A DNA stretch of 36,872 bases from an uncultured Clostridia bacterium (GCA_944372575.1 CALVZS010000016.1:1-36872); one strand, 5' to 3'; shown: positions 14,383 to 23,779, numbered from the stretch's first letter. Numbers and translations are program-made. The notes: generated by a model not told the origin, from the sequence alone.

Positions 14383-15096
14383 ATGGAATTCAAGGCGGAC
14401 GCCCTCCTTTTGCGGGCGGCGGACTATGGCGAGAACGACAAGATCGTCACCCTTCTCACGGCGGAGCGCGGGAAGATCTCGGCATCGCTCAAGGGGGTGA
14501 AAAAGGCGGGGGCGCGGCTTCGGTTTGCCGCCCAGCCTTTTTGTTTTGCGGAGTATGTGTTTGCCGCGCGCGGGACAAGAAACACGGTGACGTCCGCGTC
14601 ATTGTATGACGCCTTTTTTCCGCTGTGTGAGGACATGGGGCGCTTTTATGCCGCCGCCGTCGTCACAGATGCGTGCGACAAGCTCGCGCTCGAGGGGATG
14701 CAGACGGGGGAGCTGCTCGTTGCCGCCGTCTCCGCGCTCGAAGCGCTGTGCGCGGACGATGAACTCGCGCTTGTAAAGTTTTTGCTTTCGGCGCTCGCCT
14801 TTGCGGGCTATCCCGTCGAGGCGGACAGATGCCCCGCCTGCAAAAGGATCCCCGCGGGACGGATGCGCTTCTCCTTTGCGGACGGCGCCTTTTTCTGTCA
14901 CGACTGCCTGCCCGACGGCGTTTCGGCGAGCGAGAGCACTTTTCTTGCCATCCGTGCCGCACGGGGGGAGGGGCAGGCGACGGCGGACGGCATCGTGCGC
15001 GCGCTGCGCCTTCTGGGCGCATACTTTGCGCGGCAGGTGGGCGCGGAGCTTTCCGCCCTCGGCGAATATCTTCGCATCCTGCGTCCGGATGCGTGA
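14383..15096 (+). CDS. recO: DNA repair protein RecO
   Basis: A 237-residue recombination mediator that works with RecR (and RecF) to load RecA onto SSB-coated single strands. The N-terminal OB-fold region shows LLLRAADYGENDKIVTLLT and the GKISASLKGVKK loop. The C-terminal helical domain carries a four-cysteine zinc site, C150/C153 (CPACKR) and C172/C175 (CHDC), as in most Bacillota RecO proteins. It starts 4 nt after yqzL and is the last gene of the operon. No terminator is evident; the nad promoter begins 6 nt later. Confidence 0.93.
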   Translation: MEFKADALLLRAADYGENDKIVTLLTAERGKISASLKGVKKAGARLRFAAQPFCFAEYVFAARGTRNTVTSASLYDAFFPLCEDMGRFYAAAVVTDACDKLALEGMQTGELLVAAVSALEALCADDELALVKFLLSALAFAGYPVEADRCPACKRIPAGRMRFSFADGAFFCHDCLPDGVSASESTFLAIRAARGEGQATADGIVRALRLLGAYFARQVGAELSALGEYLRILRPDA

Positions 15097-15102
15097 AAGA
15101 GC

Positions 15103-15131
15103 TTGACATTTCCGGAGAATCTTTTTATACT
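15103..15131 (+). promoter_or_regulatory. Vegetative promoter (TTGACA-17-TATACT) of nadABC
   Basis: A perfect TTGACA at 15103-15108 and TATACT at 15126-15131 with a 17-nt spacer, 26 nt before the nadA ATG. I looked for a NiaR/NadR-type palindrome around it and did not find a convincing one. Confidence 0.9.
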
Positions 15132-15157
15132 TTTACCGGATTTTACGGGAGAGAAGC

Positions 15158-16045
15158 ATGGGAAAACCGATCAGACGCGGGGACGCGCTCGTCCTTGCAC
15201 ACTACTATGCGCCGGAGGAAGTGCAGGCGCAGGCGGACTTTGTGGGCGACAGCTTTGCGCTGGCGCAGCGCGCCGTCGCAAGCGAAAAACCCGTCATCAT
15301 CTTTTGCGGCGTGACGTTCATGGGGGAGAGCGCCAAGATCCTCTGCCCCGAAAAGACGGTGTACCTGCCCGCGCCCGATGCGCATTGCCCGATGGCGGAC
15401 ATGGCGGCGCAGGAGGAGATCTTACATATGCGCGGGACGACGGACGATCTTGCCGTGGTCGTCTACGTCAATTCCTCGGCGCGGCTGAAGGCGTATGCCG
15501 ACGTGGTGGTCACCAGCGCCAACGCCGTAAAGGTGGTCTCCCGCCTTCCGCAGAAGAACATCTATTTCATTCCCGACAAAAACCTCGGCACGTTCGTGGC
15601 GGAGCAGCTGCCCGAGAAGAAGTTCTTTTTCGGGCATGGATTCTGCCCCATCCACAATGCCGCTACCGCGCAGGAGGTGCGCGCCGCGCTTGCCGCGCAC
15701 CCGGCGGCGCAGGTGCTTGCCCATGCCGAGTGTCCCGGAGAGGTGCGCGCCCTGTCCGCGTTCACGGGCAGCACGGCGGGCATGATCGCCTATGCCGAGG
15801 CGAGCGATGCGCAGGAGTTTCTTGTCGCCACCGAGTCCGGTACGCTGTATGAACTCTCCCGCCGCTGCCCGGGGAAGAAGTTTTATTCCACGCGTGCGGA
15901 CTTCGTGTGCGCGGACATGAAGAAGATCACGCCGCAGGCGCTTGCCGACGTGTTTGCGGGCGGCGGAACGCCCGTGGAAGTGGAGGAGGGCATCGCGCGG
16001 CGCGCCCGCAGGGCGCTCATGCGGATGCTGGAGCTGGCACGATGA
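15158..16045 (+). CDS. nadA: Quinolinate synthase NadA
   Basis: A 295-residue [4Fe-4S] enzyme condensing iminoaspartate with dihydroxyacetone phosphate to quinolinate, step two of de novo NAD synthesis. The three cluster cysteines are visible: C77 (HCPMADM), C163 (GFCPIH) and C251 (FVCADMKKI), with spacing close to that of thermophilic NadA. HAECPGEV, TGSTAGM and ATESGTLYEL are further family blocks. The start is set by GGGAGAG before ATG 15158. It overlaps nadB by 4 nt. Confidence 0.95.
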   Translation: MGKPIRRGDALVLAHYYAPEEVQAQADFVGDSFALAQRAVASEKPVIIFCGVTFMGESAKILCPEKTVYLPAPDAHCPMADMAAQEEILHMRGTTDDLAVVVYVNSSARLKAYADVVVTSANAVKVVSRLPQKNIYFIPDKNLGTFVAEQLPEKKFFFGHGFCPIHNAATAQEVRAALAAHPAAQVLAHAECPGEVRALSAFTGSTAGMIAYAEASDAQEFLVATESGTLYELSRRCPGKKFYSTRADFVCADMKKITPQALADVFAGGGTPVEVEEGIARRARRALMRMLELAR

Positions 16046-17328
16046 GGGAAGAATTTCGCGAAGTCCTGGTCATCGGGACGGGGGCGGCGGGGCTCAGCTG
16101 CGCCCTTCACCTGGGCGAACACGCCGACGTGCTCGCCGTCTGCAAGGGCGGGCTGAAAGAGAGCGACTCCTTTCTGGCGCAGGGCGGCATCTGCGTGCTG
16201 CACGATGCGTCCGACGCCGAGAGCTATTTTGAGGACACCATGCGTGCGGGCCACTACGAGAACGACCCTGCCACCGTGCGCTGCATGATCGAGCACTCGC
16301 GCGAGACCATCGACGAGCTCATCTTCCTCGGCGTGCGCTTTGCGCGCGGGGAGGACGGCGAACTCGCCTACACGCGCGAGGGGGCGCACTCCCGCCCGCG
16401 CATCCTCTTCCATGCCGACTGCACGGGCAGGGAGATCACCTCCCGCCTGCTGCGCGCGGCGCAGGGGCGCGCCAATATCGAGCTGCGCCCCCGCACGACG
16501 ATGGTCGATCTGCTTTTTGACGGGGACGGGGCATGCCTGGGCGCCGTCCTGCGCGACAACGCGAGCCGGGAGCTCACCCTCGTGTATGCGGGCAACACCG
16601 TGCTTGCCACGGGCGGCGTGGGCGGCCTCTTCACATATTCCACCAACTTCCGCATTCTGACGGGGGACGGCGTTGCGGCCGCGCTCGCGCACGGGGTGGC
16701 GGCCGATCATCTCGACTACGTTCAGTTCCACCCGACCACCCTGTACACGGCGGGGCGGGGCAGGCGCTTCCTCATCTCCGAATCGGTGCGCGGCGAGGGT
16801 GCGCGGCTCATTAACGCGAGGGGGGAGCGCTTCGTGGACGAGCTGCTCCCGCGCGACGTCGTCGCCGCCGCCATCCGCAGGGAGATGGAGCGGGAGGGGA
16901 GCCAATATGTCCGGCTCGATCTTTCCGCCGTACATGGCGGGCGCGCGGCGCTCGAACGCCACTTTCCTTCCATTGTGCGCCGCTGCAGAAAGGAGGGGTA
17001 CGACGTGCCGGACGAACCCGTCCCCGTCGTCCCCGCGCAGCACTATTTCATGGGCGGGGTCAGGAGCAACCTATGGGGCAGGACGACGGCGCCCCACCTC
17101 TATGCCGTGGGCGAGACGTGCTGCAACGGCGTACACGGCAGGAACCGCCTCGCCTCCAATTCCCTGCTCGAGGCGCTCATCTTTGCCCGCCGCGCGGCGC
17201 AGGACATCTCCCGCGGCGGCATGGCAAAGGGACGGGCGGCATGGAACTATACCGAGCGCGCCCTCGCGGCAGAGCTGCGCGCGCGGCGCAGGCTCGTCAC
17301 ACAAAAGACACACGGAGACAGACCATGA
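16042..17328 (+). CDS. nadB: L-aspartate oxidase NadB (short form)
   Basis: A 428-residue FAD enzyme that oxidises aspartate to iminoaspartate for NadA. The FAD site is VIGTGAAGLSCAL at the N-terminus. SFLAQGGIC, the H-P-T-x-L block (QFHPTTLY), SESVRGEGARLIN and GRNRLASNSLLEAL mark the succinate dehydrogenase/fumarate reductase/NadB family. The enzyme is about 100 residues shorter than E. coli NadB because it ends soon after the FAD domain; the usual C-terminal helical domain is nearly absent. The start at 16042 overlaps nadA by 4 nt. The stop overlaps the nadC start (ATGA). Confidence 0.93.
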   Translation: MREEFREVLVIGTGAAGLSCALHLGEHADVLAVCKGGLKESDSFLAQGGICVLHDASDAESYFEDTMRAGHYENDPATVRCMIEHSRETIDELIFLGVRFARGEDGELAYTREGAHSRPRILFHADCTGREITSRLLRAAQGRANIELRPRTTMVDLLFDGDGACLGAVLRDNASRELTLVYAGNTVLATGGVGGLFTYSTNFRILTGDGVAAALAHGVAADHLDYVQFHPTTLYTAGRGRRFLISESVRGEGARLINARGERFVDELLPRDVVAAAIRREMEREGSQYVRLDLSAVHGGRAALERHFPSIVRRCRKEGYDVPDEPVPVVPAQHYFMGGVRSNLWGRTTAPHLYAVGETCCNGVHGRNRLASNSLLEALIFARRAAQDISRGGMAKGRAAWNYTERALAAELRARRRLVTQKTHGDRP

Positions 17329-18182
17329 ATGCAAGCAACGTCACGATGAAACTGCACTGGGAGGAGGCCATCCTCGCCGCACTCAGAGAGGACATTCCGT
17401 GGGAGGACGTCTCGGCGAACGCCGTCGTGCCGGAGGATGCGCGCGGCCATGCCGATCTCATCGCCAAAGCGGAGGGCGTCATCGCGGGGCTGGGCGTGTT
17501 CCGGCGCACCTTTGAACTGCTCGACGGGGATGTGCAGATCGCACTGCACGCCGCGGAGGGGGCAGAGGTGCATAAGGGCGAGCGCCTTGCCGAGGTGACG
17601 GGCAATATGCGCGCCATCCTCTCGGGCGAGCGCACGGCACTCAATTTTCTGCAGCGCATGAGCGGGATCGCGACCTACACGCGGGAGATGGTGCGCCTTC
17701 TGGAGGGGAGCGGGACGCAGCTCCTCGACACGCGCAAGACCACGCCCCTTTTGCGCAGCTTTGAAAAGTACGCCGTCACGGTGGGGGGCGGGGGGAACCA
17801 CCGCTTCAACCTCTCGGACGGGGTGCTCTTAAAGGACAACCACATCGGCGCGGCGGGCGGCGTGCGGCAGGCGATCGAACGCGCCCGCGCCTATGCGCCC
17901 TTTGTCCGCAAGATCGAGATCGAGGTGGAGACGCTCGAACAGCTCGACGAGGCGCTCGCGGCGGGGGCGGACATCGTCATGCTCGACAACATGAAGGGCG
18001 AGGCGCTCGCCGAGGCGGTGCGCCGCGCCCGGGGCAGGGCAAAGACGGAAGTCTCCGGCAACGTCACGCGGGAAAACGTGCGCACGTACACCGCGCTCGG
18101 GGTGGACTACATCTCCTCGGGGGCGCTCACGCACAGTGCGCCCATCCTCGATCTGTCGCTGAAAAATCTGAGAGCGGTCTGA
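17325..18182 (+). CDS. nadC: Nicotinate-nucleotide pyrophosphorylase NadC
   Basis: A 285-residue quinolinate phosphoribosyltransferase that makes nicotinate mononucleotide from quinolinate and PRPP with loss of CO2. Signatures include LREDIPWEDVSA at the N-terminus, GERTALNFLQRMSGIAT, LDTRKTTP, GGGGNHRFNLSDGVLLKDNH and EVETLEQ, and the C-terminal SSGALTHSAP phosphate-binding loop. The ATG at 17325 overlaps nadB and has CACGGAGAC upstream; an in-frame ATG at 17346 is a less likely alternative. It closes the nadABC operon before a terminator. Confidence 0.95.
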   Translation: MNASNVTMKLHWEEAILAALREDIPWEDVSANAVVPEDARGHADLIAKAEGVIAGLGVFRRTFELLDGDVQIALHAAEGAEVHKGERLAEVTGNMRAILSGERTALNFLQRMSGIATYTREMVRLLEGSGTQLLDTRKTTPLLRSFEKYAVTVGGGGNHRFNLSDGVLLKDNHIGAAGGVRQAIERARAYAPFVRKIEIEVETLEQLDEALAAGADIVMLDNMKGEALAEAVRRARGRAKTEVSGNVTRENVRTYTALGVDYISSGALTHSAPILDLSLKNLRAV

Positions 18183-18260
18183 GCGGGCGGCGTGCGCCCC
18201 GTCGGGGCGTCGGCCTGCGCAGCCCGGCGTATGGAACGGGAAAAATTGCAGACAATAATC

Positions 18261-18305
18261 GGGCGGGATGCGCATGGTTTTTGCGCTTCCGCCCCTCTTT
18301 TTTTC
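18261..18305 (+). terminator. Intrinsic terminator of nadABC
   Basis: GGGCGGGA-TGCGCA (18261-18274) pairs with TGCGCTTCCGCCC (18282-18294) with one bulged T and a G-U pair, followed by a long T run (18297-18304). Confidence 0.85.
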
Positions 18306-18325
18306 GGATTTTTTCCCGAAAGATA

Positions 18326-18354
18326 TTGACACTGAAAGTATTTTGTTGTAAAAT
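18326..18354 (+). promoter_or_regulatory. Vegetative promoter (TTGACA-17-TAAAAT) of the large lipoprotein gene
   Basis: TTGACA at 18326-18331 and TAAAAT at 18349-18354, spacer 17 nt. The following about 50-nt leader is AT-rich and contains AGGGGGAGGAC as RBS, roughly 12 nt before the ATG. Confidence 0.85.
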
Positions 18355-18410
18355 CATACTGCTATTTAATATGGCAAATAAAACTATATAGGGGGAGGAC
18401 AACAAGACTT

Positions 18411-21400
18411 ATGAGAAAATTAAAAGTCAGTTTACTGCTTTTATTTTCGATGGTATTGTCGCTGTGTCTGTTCGCCTGCACGCCGAAAGAGGAGGCGAAG
18501 CAGATCGCGCGCGCCACTCTGACGGACAGCGGCAGCAGCATCACGCTGACCGATACCGAGACCGCAGATGAAGCAACAAGAGAGACGGCGTTCAACAATG
18601 CCGTCAGAGAGACCGTGGTCGTGCGCGTGTTCTTCACGGACGACTCGGCGCCCGTGAACATTGCGGGCGATCAGTGCGACTATGACACGAGCGCCGTCGT
18701 ATGGGGAACGGTGGGCGTCTACTACGCTACCGTTACGCCGCGTTCGACGGACACGTTCACGAACGAGAACAACATCTCCGCTTCGGGACAGCTTGAGATC
18801 CGCATCGACCACTCGTTCGGCGAGCCAAACGAACTGGGCGAGTCCAGCTGCGCCTGCGGCGCCACCCGTACGCAGGTCACGCTGCCCGAAGGCCAGGCGG
18901 AGGGGATCACGGTCAATGCGTTCCACGCAACGCCCGAGAACGATACCTCGAACGGCGACCTTGCGCAGATCACGCCTTTCGGCACGACGGCGAGCGGCGA
19001 TGTGGTCAGCTCCATGACGGCCGGCACCATCCGCAAGGGTTCCTCCATCGTCCTTACGGGTACGGTGCAGTCCATCCCGCCGGAAGGGGATGCGAACGTC
19101 TGGTACTATCCCAACCTCGGCATTGCGCTGCGCAACTATCCGGAGGTGTCCAACTTCAACACGTCCTCGACGTATGACGGCGAGCAGGGCATGGGCATCA
19201 TCGTCAGAAACGACGGCTGGGTGCTGATGGACGGCATCGGCACGCCCCGTCTGCTGGCTGCGCTTGCGGGCGGCTCGAGCAACTCCTACAACTACGGTTC
19301 GCACCCGGTTGCAGGCGTGCCGACGACCTCCATGCCGTTTGAATACGATCCGACCAATATGCCCGCGGATCCCGCAACGTGGGGGGACTGGGCGGTCTAT
19401 TCGTCCGGTACGCAGTCGACCACCGGCACATATGAGAATGTGCAGAATGTCCGCTTCACCTATTCCTTCCGTGCGGACAACGTCATCGAGATCATCAACG
19501 AGAACCTGACGGCGGGGACTTCGTTTACCGCCCGCATCAAGGTACCCGCCGCATACCAGAATATGTCTTTCGACACCGTCCTGCACGGCGAGTATGTCGA
19601 AATGACCTTCGATTCCATCACGATCATCGAGCAGGAAAAGCTCGAGTCCGTCACCTTCAACGGGCTTGGCAGCGATGCAAAGGTCAATTATGTTGCAGGC
19701 GAAGTCGTCAACTTTGACGATTTTGACGGCACCATTCAGATCAAGTACATGAACAACGACACGCTGCTCGCGCCCGACAGCTATAGCCTGCAGGTGTACC
19801 GCGGCGAGAACAAGGACGGCGCAACCGAGCCGGCAGAGAATGCCGAGGGCTGGGTCACGCTGGAGGAGACCACCCGTCTCGAGGCAGACGACACCTACTT
19901 CCGTATCGCGGTCACGGTCGGCAACACGACCTGCTACGATACGGTCAAGGTGGGAGATGCGAAATTCTTCCAGAAGATCGCTGCAAACAGCGTCTCCGAA
20001 GTGTACGGCTACCGCGTAGAGAACGCAGGCATCATCTATGACAGCTCGCTGCTCGCAAACGTCGGCTTTGCCGCCAACGCGGATGCGACGCAGGTCGTCA
20101 TTACGCTCACCGGCACGGCGAAGGCACTTCCCGCAGATGCCGCGATCCTGTCCGGCTGCGAGGGCTACGTTGCGCTGCGCATCTACGGCTCCGATTTCGG
20201 CACGCCCGCTTCCGCGCAGAACAATATTGTCTTTGCCCAGAGCACACAGACCTACCTCGATGTCATCGTCGGGATCGGCGGCGACAATGACGAGGTAGTC
20301 ATTACGGGCGCCAACCCGACGGACATCTGCATCGATCTTTCCGGCGTGGCTCTGCCCGGATATGCCTCCGAGATCGCGTCCATCACGGTGGACGGCTATT
20401 CGCAGCCGCTTTCGACCATCCCCGTCAATACGGGCGCAGAGGTCACTTTCCGCTATACGATCGACGCGTCGATCGCGGACGAGATCAGGTTTGGTTCCTC
20501 CAACCGCACGAGCGATATGTACACGATCGCGCAGTTTGAGGAAGGCGATACGCGCAGATTTGCCTATGAGTATGAAGCGGCGTATGCGGACGGCGTCTTC
20601 ACGCTGACCATCACCGTTCCCGCCGCACCCACGCAGGCAACAGCGGTTCAGATCTACGTCAACGTTCCTTCGACCGGGCTTACCGCATACGACACGGTGT
20701 ACTACGGCGCACCCGTCGGCAACCTCGGCAACGGTCAGATCGTCACGCTGGACAACGGCTATTCCGCCTATGTCGCGGCGGACGGCACTACGCTGTACTA
20801 CTACGTCGTGTATCAGACCGCCGAAGGGCAGTCTCTCACCGATGCCGCCATCGCGCTCAGCGACCTCTGGCTTAACCTCAACGGCGGCCAGGAGGAGTAC
20901 TTCAGCAACATTGACCTCGGCTTCAGCTATGCGAACGGTACGCTCACGATGGATTCTGAGATCGTGAACGGAAACGTTGCCGTATTCGGTACGACGGACG
21001 ATAACTTCGATATCGACGCCGGCTTCCTGTTCGTCGGCACGATCAATGCAAGAGACCGCGGCGTCTCTGCGAATGCCGCAACCTGGTACTATCAGCTCAT
21101 GTCCGATCCCGCGCTTGAGGCGCAGGAGAATATCTATCAGGTCACGGTCGGCGACACCACGACGATTGCGGAATATCCGATCGAGACGCCTGAAGAGGTA
21201 ACGCTCTCGCAGTCCTCCTGCGAGTCCACCGGCCTTGTCATCAACGCGATCCTGGATGCGGAAGACGAAGTCATCTTTGCCTACAATCCCCTCTACGCCA
21301 CGTCGCACACCTGGGTCGAGACGGATACGCACGGCCTGTTCGAGTGCAGCGTGTGCGGTGCGCTCTATACGGATATTGCGACCGGCTATGAAATCGCGTC

Positions 21401-23564
21401 CGAAGCGATCGGCGGAATGCTCGACGAGGGCAAGACGCTGGCAGAAACCGGCCTTACGGTCTCCTTCCTGATGTACGGCGCCACGAGCGACTGGTCGGCG
21501 CAGGGCATTGCAACGGGCAAGAATGCTGCCGGCGCGAACCTTATGTTCATCACAATGCCCAACCTCGACGCATGGGGCGTCTGGCCCACAGTCAAGGAGG
21601 GCGACAAGGAAGTGATCGGTGATGCCTGCGGTATCCCCGATGCGACGGCAAGGGAAGCGGAACTTGCCCGCCTGGTCGGTTCGACCAACGCCTATCCTAC
21701 GGCGGACAATCTCAAGAACGAGGCAGCGTACGATGTCTTCCTCAACAAGGAAGTGTATGCGACCATCGTCGTCAGCGTGAGCGGCGGCATTCAGTATTAT
21801 GCAAACGGTCAGCTTGTGGTCGAGTATGCGCCGAACGCTGATCTGACGACCGGGAACGGCCTTCAGAAGCTGCAGGCGCAGAACTTTGCGGAACTGTTCC
21901 TGCTCCTTGCCGAGCGCCAGGGTCTTACCATCGCCAACGGCGGGATGAGTGCCGAGGACGTCATCGTCCAGGCGGCAGCGCTCACGGCGGAACAGGTCGC
22001 AACGCGCTATAACAACTATGTGCTGGAGGCGAACAACTACCCGAACGCACATACCTGGAATACCGATTCCACGACTGCGGACTATGACCACTGCACGGTC
22101 TGCGGCGCGCTCAATCCCAACCACGGCGACGTCGCCCTCGGCGGCCAGCCCCACGTCTATGTGACCGATCAGAACGCCGACAACTACGATACGTGCATCG
22201 CCTGCGGCGAGATCCATCCCGACCACGGCGAAGAAGGTCATCCCCACGTCTATGTGGGTGTTGCCTGCAAGGTCTGCGGCGCGATCAACCCCGATCATAC
22301 CACGCATACCTATGTCAACGGCGTCTGCAGCGGGTGCGGTTACCTTTGCCCTCATGAGGGCGTGACCAAGGTGGGCGATTATTGCTCTGCCTGCGGCGCT
22401 ACCATGGAAGCAGTCGAGTACACGTACGGCACCGGTGATAATCCCGCGCTTGGCGTATGGGGTTCAACGCCTACCAGCGATGTTGTAATCGCCGGGAATA
22501 ATAACGTCGTGTTCGATGCTACCTATGCTGATGCAGGAGCTGAGCGGTGGAACGGTATGGTTGTTCAGGTCAAAGCCGCGGATGGCACATTGCTGTACTT
22601 TATTCGCCCCGCGGGCGACTATGCAAGTTACAATGATGCAGGTATCCTGGTATGGAACACCCCCTATGGTGACGATACGGTAACGGTACCCGGATTTGTT
22701 TCTGATGCAGATGCCCCGGCATTCACTGCGGCAAAGAAGACAGCTGTTACGAGAATCACGGTCACGCTGGACACCGCGACCGACACCATGACGATCGTAT
22801 ATCAGCTTTTGGATGCGGAGGGTACGGCAACGCGTACGGACACGTGGACGATCACGGGCATGGATGATAATTACTACACGCTCGGCTTTGCACTGGACGG
22901 CGCAACCATTACGGCGGACGGCGCAACCATCAGCGGGCAGGTATTCACCTATGCGGCACATGAACACTCCTTCGTGGACGGCGTCTGCTCCACCTGCGGT
23001 GCGCGTCAGATCACGATCACAAACGGCGATGATTCGTATACGGTCGCAGCCGATCGGGTTCAGAATTACAAGATCAACGATACCGATCCGACCTGGGACG
23101 GAAACGGAACGAGCGACCTCATCAATGCAACGGGCGATTTCGTTGTCATGATGACATGGGAAAATAACCGTGATAAGAATTATTACGACTTCCAGCTCAA
23201 TCCTGTGTTCAGCAACGGCGGGATCCGTCTGTGGGAAGGGGACAGCGGCTTTGATAATTATGCAAGCGGAACCGAACCGCAGAAGAATATCACGATCACC
23301 GATAAGGACGGCGCTGTGACAACGATCCCTGCCGGCGGAACAGAAAACTGCGGCGCAGGAACGTATATTGCCTATATCTATAGGATCGGCAACGTGCTGA
23401 CGATGCGCGTGGAGTTTACGGCAGAAGGTTCGTCCGATGTGACGTGGATCATCACGGCGACCTATACGGGTGTCGCTACCGATGCCTGCACGGTCTGCAT
23501 GGCGGGCAATCCTTTCTGGCTTGATAATCTGAATGCCTACTACACAACGCTCGATGTTGAATGA
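18411..23564 (+). CDS. Very large multi-domain surface lipoprotein with CxxCG array
   Basis: A 1717-residue protein. A signal peptide (MRKLKVSLLLLFSMVLSLCL) ends in the lipobox LFAC, so it is anchored by an N-terminal lipid; the C-terminus has no LPxTG or SLH motif. The body is acidic, Thr/Asn/Gly-rich and beta-rich. A sandwich-like module lies at about 150-405, an Ig-like module at about 408-520 (VNYVAGEVVNFDDF), further beta modules to about 960, a lectin-like region at about 990-1150 (GGIQYYANGQLVVEY), and two similar modules at about 1335-1515 and 1530-1690. Nine paired-cysteine motifs occur, five packed at C1228-C1328. Ligand and function are unknown; carbohydrate binding at the cell surface is plausible. 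It has its own promoter and terminator. Confidence 0.88.
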   Translation: MRKLKVSLLLLFSMVLSLCLFACTPKEEAKQIARATLTDSGSSITLTDTETADEATRETAFNNAVRETVVVRVFFTDDSAPVNIAGDQCDYDTSAVVWGTVGVYYATVTPRSTDTFTNENNISASGQLEIRIDHSFGEPNELGESSCACGATRTQVTLPEGQAEGITVNAFHATPENDTSNGDLAQITPFGTTASGDVVSSMTAGTIRKGSSIVLTGTVQSIPPEGDANVWYYPNLGIALRNYPEVSNFNTSSTYDGEQGMGIIVRNDGWVLMDGIGTPRLLAALAGGSSNSYNYGSHPVAGVPTTSMPFEYDPTNMPADPATWGDWAVYSSGTQSTTGTYENVQNVRFTYSFRADNVIEIINENLTAGTSFTARIKVPAAYQNMSFDTVLHGEYVEMTFDSITIIEQEKLESVTFNGLGSDAKVNYVAGEVVNFDDFDGTIQIKYMNNDTLLAPDSYSLQVYRGENKDGATEPAENAEGWVTLEETTRLEADDTYFRIAVTVGNTTCYDTVKVGDAKFFQKIAANSVSEVYGYRVENAGIIYDSSLLANVGFAANADATQVVITLTGTAKALPADAAILSGCEGYVALRIYGSDFGTPASAQNNIVFAQSTQTYLDVIVGIGGDNDEVVITGANPTDICIDLSGVALPGYASEIASITVDGYSQPLSTIPVNTGAEVTFRYTIDASIADEIRFGSSNRTSDMYTIAQFEEGDTRRFAYEYEAAYADGVFTLTITVPAAPTQATAVQIYVNVPSTGLTAYDTVYYGAPVGNLGNGQIVTLDNGYSAYVAADGTTLYYYVVYQTAEGQSLTDAAIALSDLWLNLNGGQEEYFSNIDLGFSYANGTLTMDSEIVNGNVAVFGTTDDNFDIDAGFLFVGTINARDRGVSANAATWYYQLMSDPALEAQENIYQVTVGDTTTIAEYPIETPEEVTLSQSSCESTGLVINAILDAEDEVIFAYNPLYATSHTWVETDTHGLFECSVCGALYTDIATGYEIASEAIGGMLDEGKTLAETGLTVSFLMYGATSDWSAQGIATGKNAAGANLMFITMPNLDAWGVWPTVKEGDKEVIGDACGIPDATAREAELARLVGSTNAYPTADNLKNEAAYDVFLNKEVYATIVVSVSGGIQYYANGQLVVEYAPNADLTTGNGLQKLQAQNFAELFLLLAERQGLTIANGGMSAEDVIVQAAALTAEQVATRYNNYVLEANNYPNAHTWNTDSTTADYDHCTVCGALNPNHGDVALGGQPHVYVTDQNADNYDTCIACGEIHPDHGEEGHPHVYVGVACKVCGAINPDHTTHTYVNGVCSGCGYLCPHEGVTKVGDYCSACGATMEAVEYTYGTGDNPALGVWGSTPTSDVVIAGNNNVVFDATYADAGAERWNGMVVQVKAADGTLLYFIRPAGDYASYNDAGILVWNTPYGDDTVTVPGFVSDADAPAFTAAKKTAVTRITVTLDTATDTMTIVYQLLDAEGTATRTDTWTITGMDDNYYTLGFALDGATITADGATISGQVFTYAAHEHSFVDGVCSTCGARQITITNGDDSYTVAADRVQNYKINDTDPTWDGNGTSDLINATGDFVVMMTWENNRDKNYYDFQLNPVFSNGGIRLWEGDSGFDNYASGTEPQKNITITDKDGAVTTIPAGGTENCGAGTYIAYIYRIGNVLTMRVEFTAEGSSDVTWIITATYTGVATDACTVCMAGNPFWLDNLNAYYTTLDVE
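22020..22400 (+). repeat. Array of five CxxCG zinc-knuckle-like units within the lipoprotein
   Basis: In protein terms, CxxCG pairs start at C1228, C1262, C1286, C1306 and C1325. The first three share CxxCGxxxPxH (GALNPNH, GEIHPDH, GAINPDH), and most are preceded by an aromatic His motif (HTW, PHVYV, PHVYV, HTYV). Single units recur at C979 and C1526, and outlying variants at C147 (CACG) and C1693 (CTVCM). The Cys/His composition suggests metal binding or disulfides. Confidence 0.75.
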
Positions 23565-23598
23565 CCCGAAAGTTTCAGCTTTAGCTGAATGAACACAG

Positions 23599-23627
23599 AA
23601 AGCCTATCCGAAAGGGTAGGCTTTTTG
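23599..23627 (+). terminator. Intrinsic terminator of the lipoprotein gene
   Basis: An 11-bp stem (23599-23609 with 23614-23624, one G-U pair) closed by a GAAA tetraloop and a T run. A smaller inverted repeat (TTCAGCT/AGCTGAA) lies just before it. From here to the promoter at 23751 I see only GC-rich sequence without a gene. Confidence 0.92.
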
Positions 23628-23750
23628 CTTGTTCTTTGCCGTGCGGCGGGCGGCGTTCCGGGGCGCGTCTTCCGCCCGGCGCCGCCGCGGCGGCCAGCGC
23701 AAAACAGGCCGTAAAAAAGCAAAATCTTCGCAAAAGCCTCTGAAAATCGA

Positions 23751-23779
23751 TTGACACCCCGCGCCCTTTGTGCTAAACT
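23751..23779 (+). promoter_or_regulatory. Strong promoter (TTGACA-17-TGC-TAAACT) of rpmG-secE-nusG
   Basis: TTGACA at 23751-23756 and TAAACT at 23774-23779 with a 17-nt spacer and an extended -10 TGC. The leader to the rpmG ATG is about 45 nt. Confidence 0.88.

Noticed and set aside
18183..18260. Possible regulatory RNA after nadC
   Set aside because: Only short GC-rich inverted repeats are visible ahead of the clear terminator; nothing supports a separate element.
18441..22355. A 1304-codon open frame on the minus strand opposite the lipoprotein gene
   Set aside because: It is the mirror of a GC-rich coding frame. It lacks RBS, promoter and domain signatures, its product is Arg/Val/Ile-rich without structure, and it lies wholly opposite a well-supported gene.
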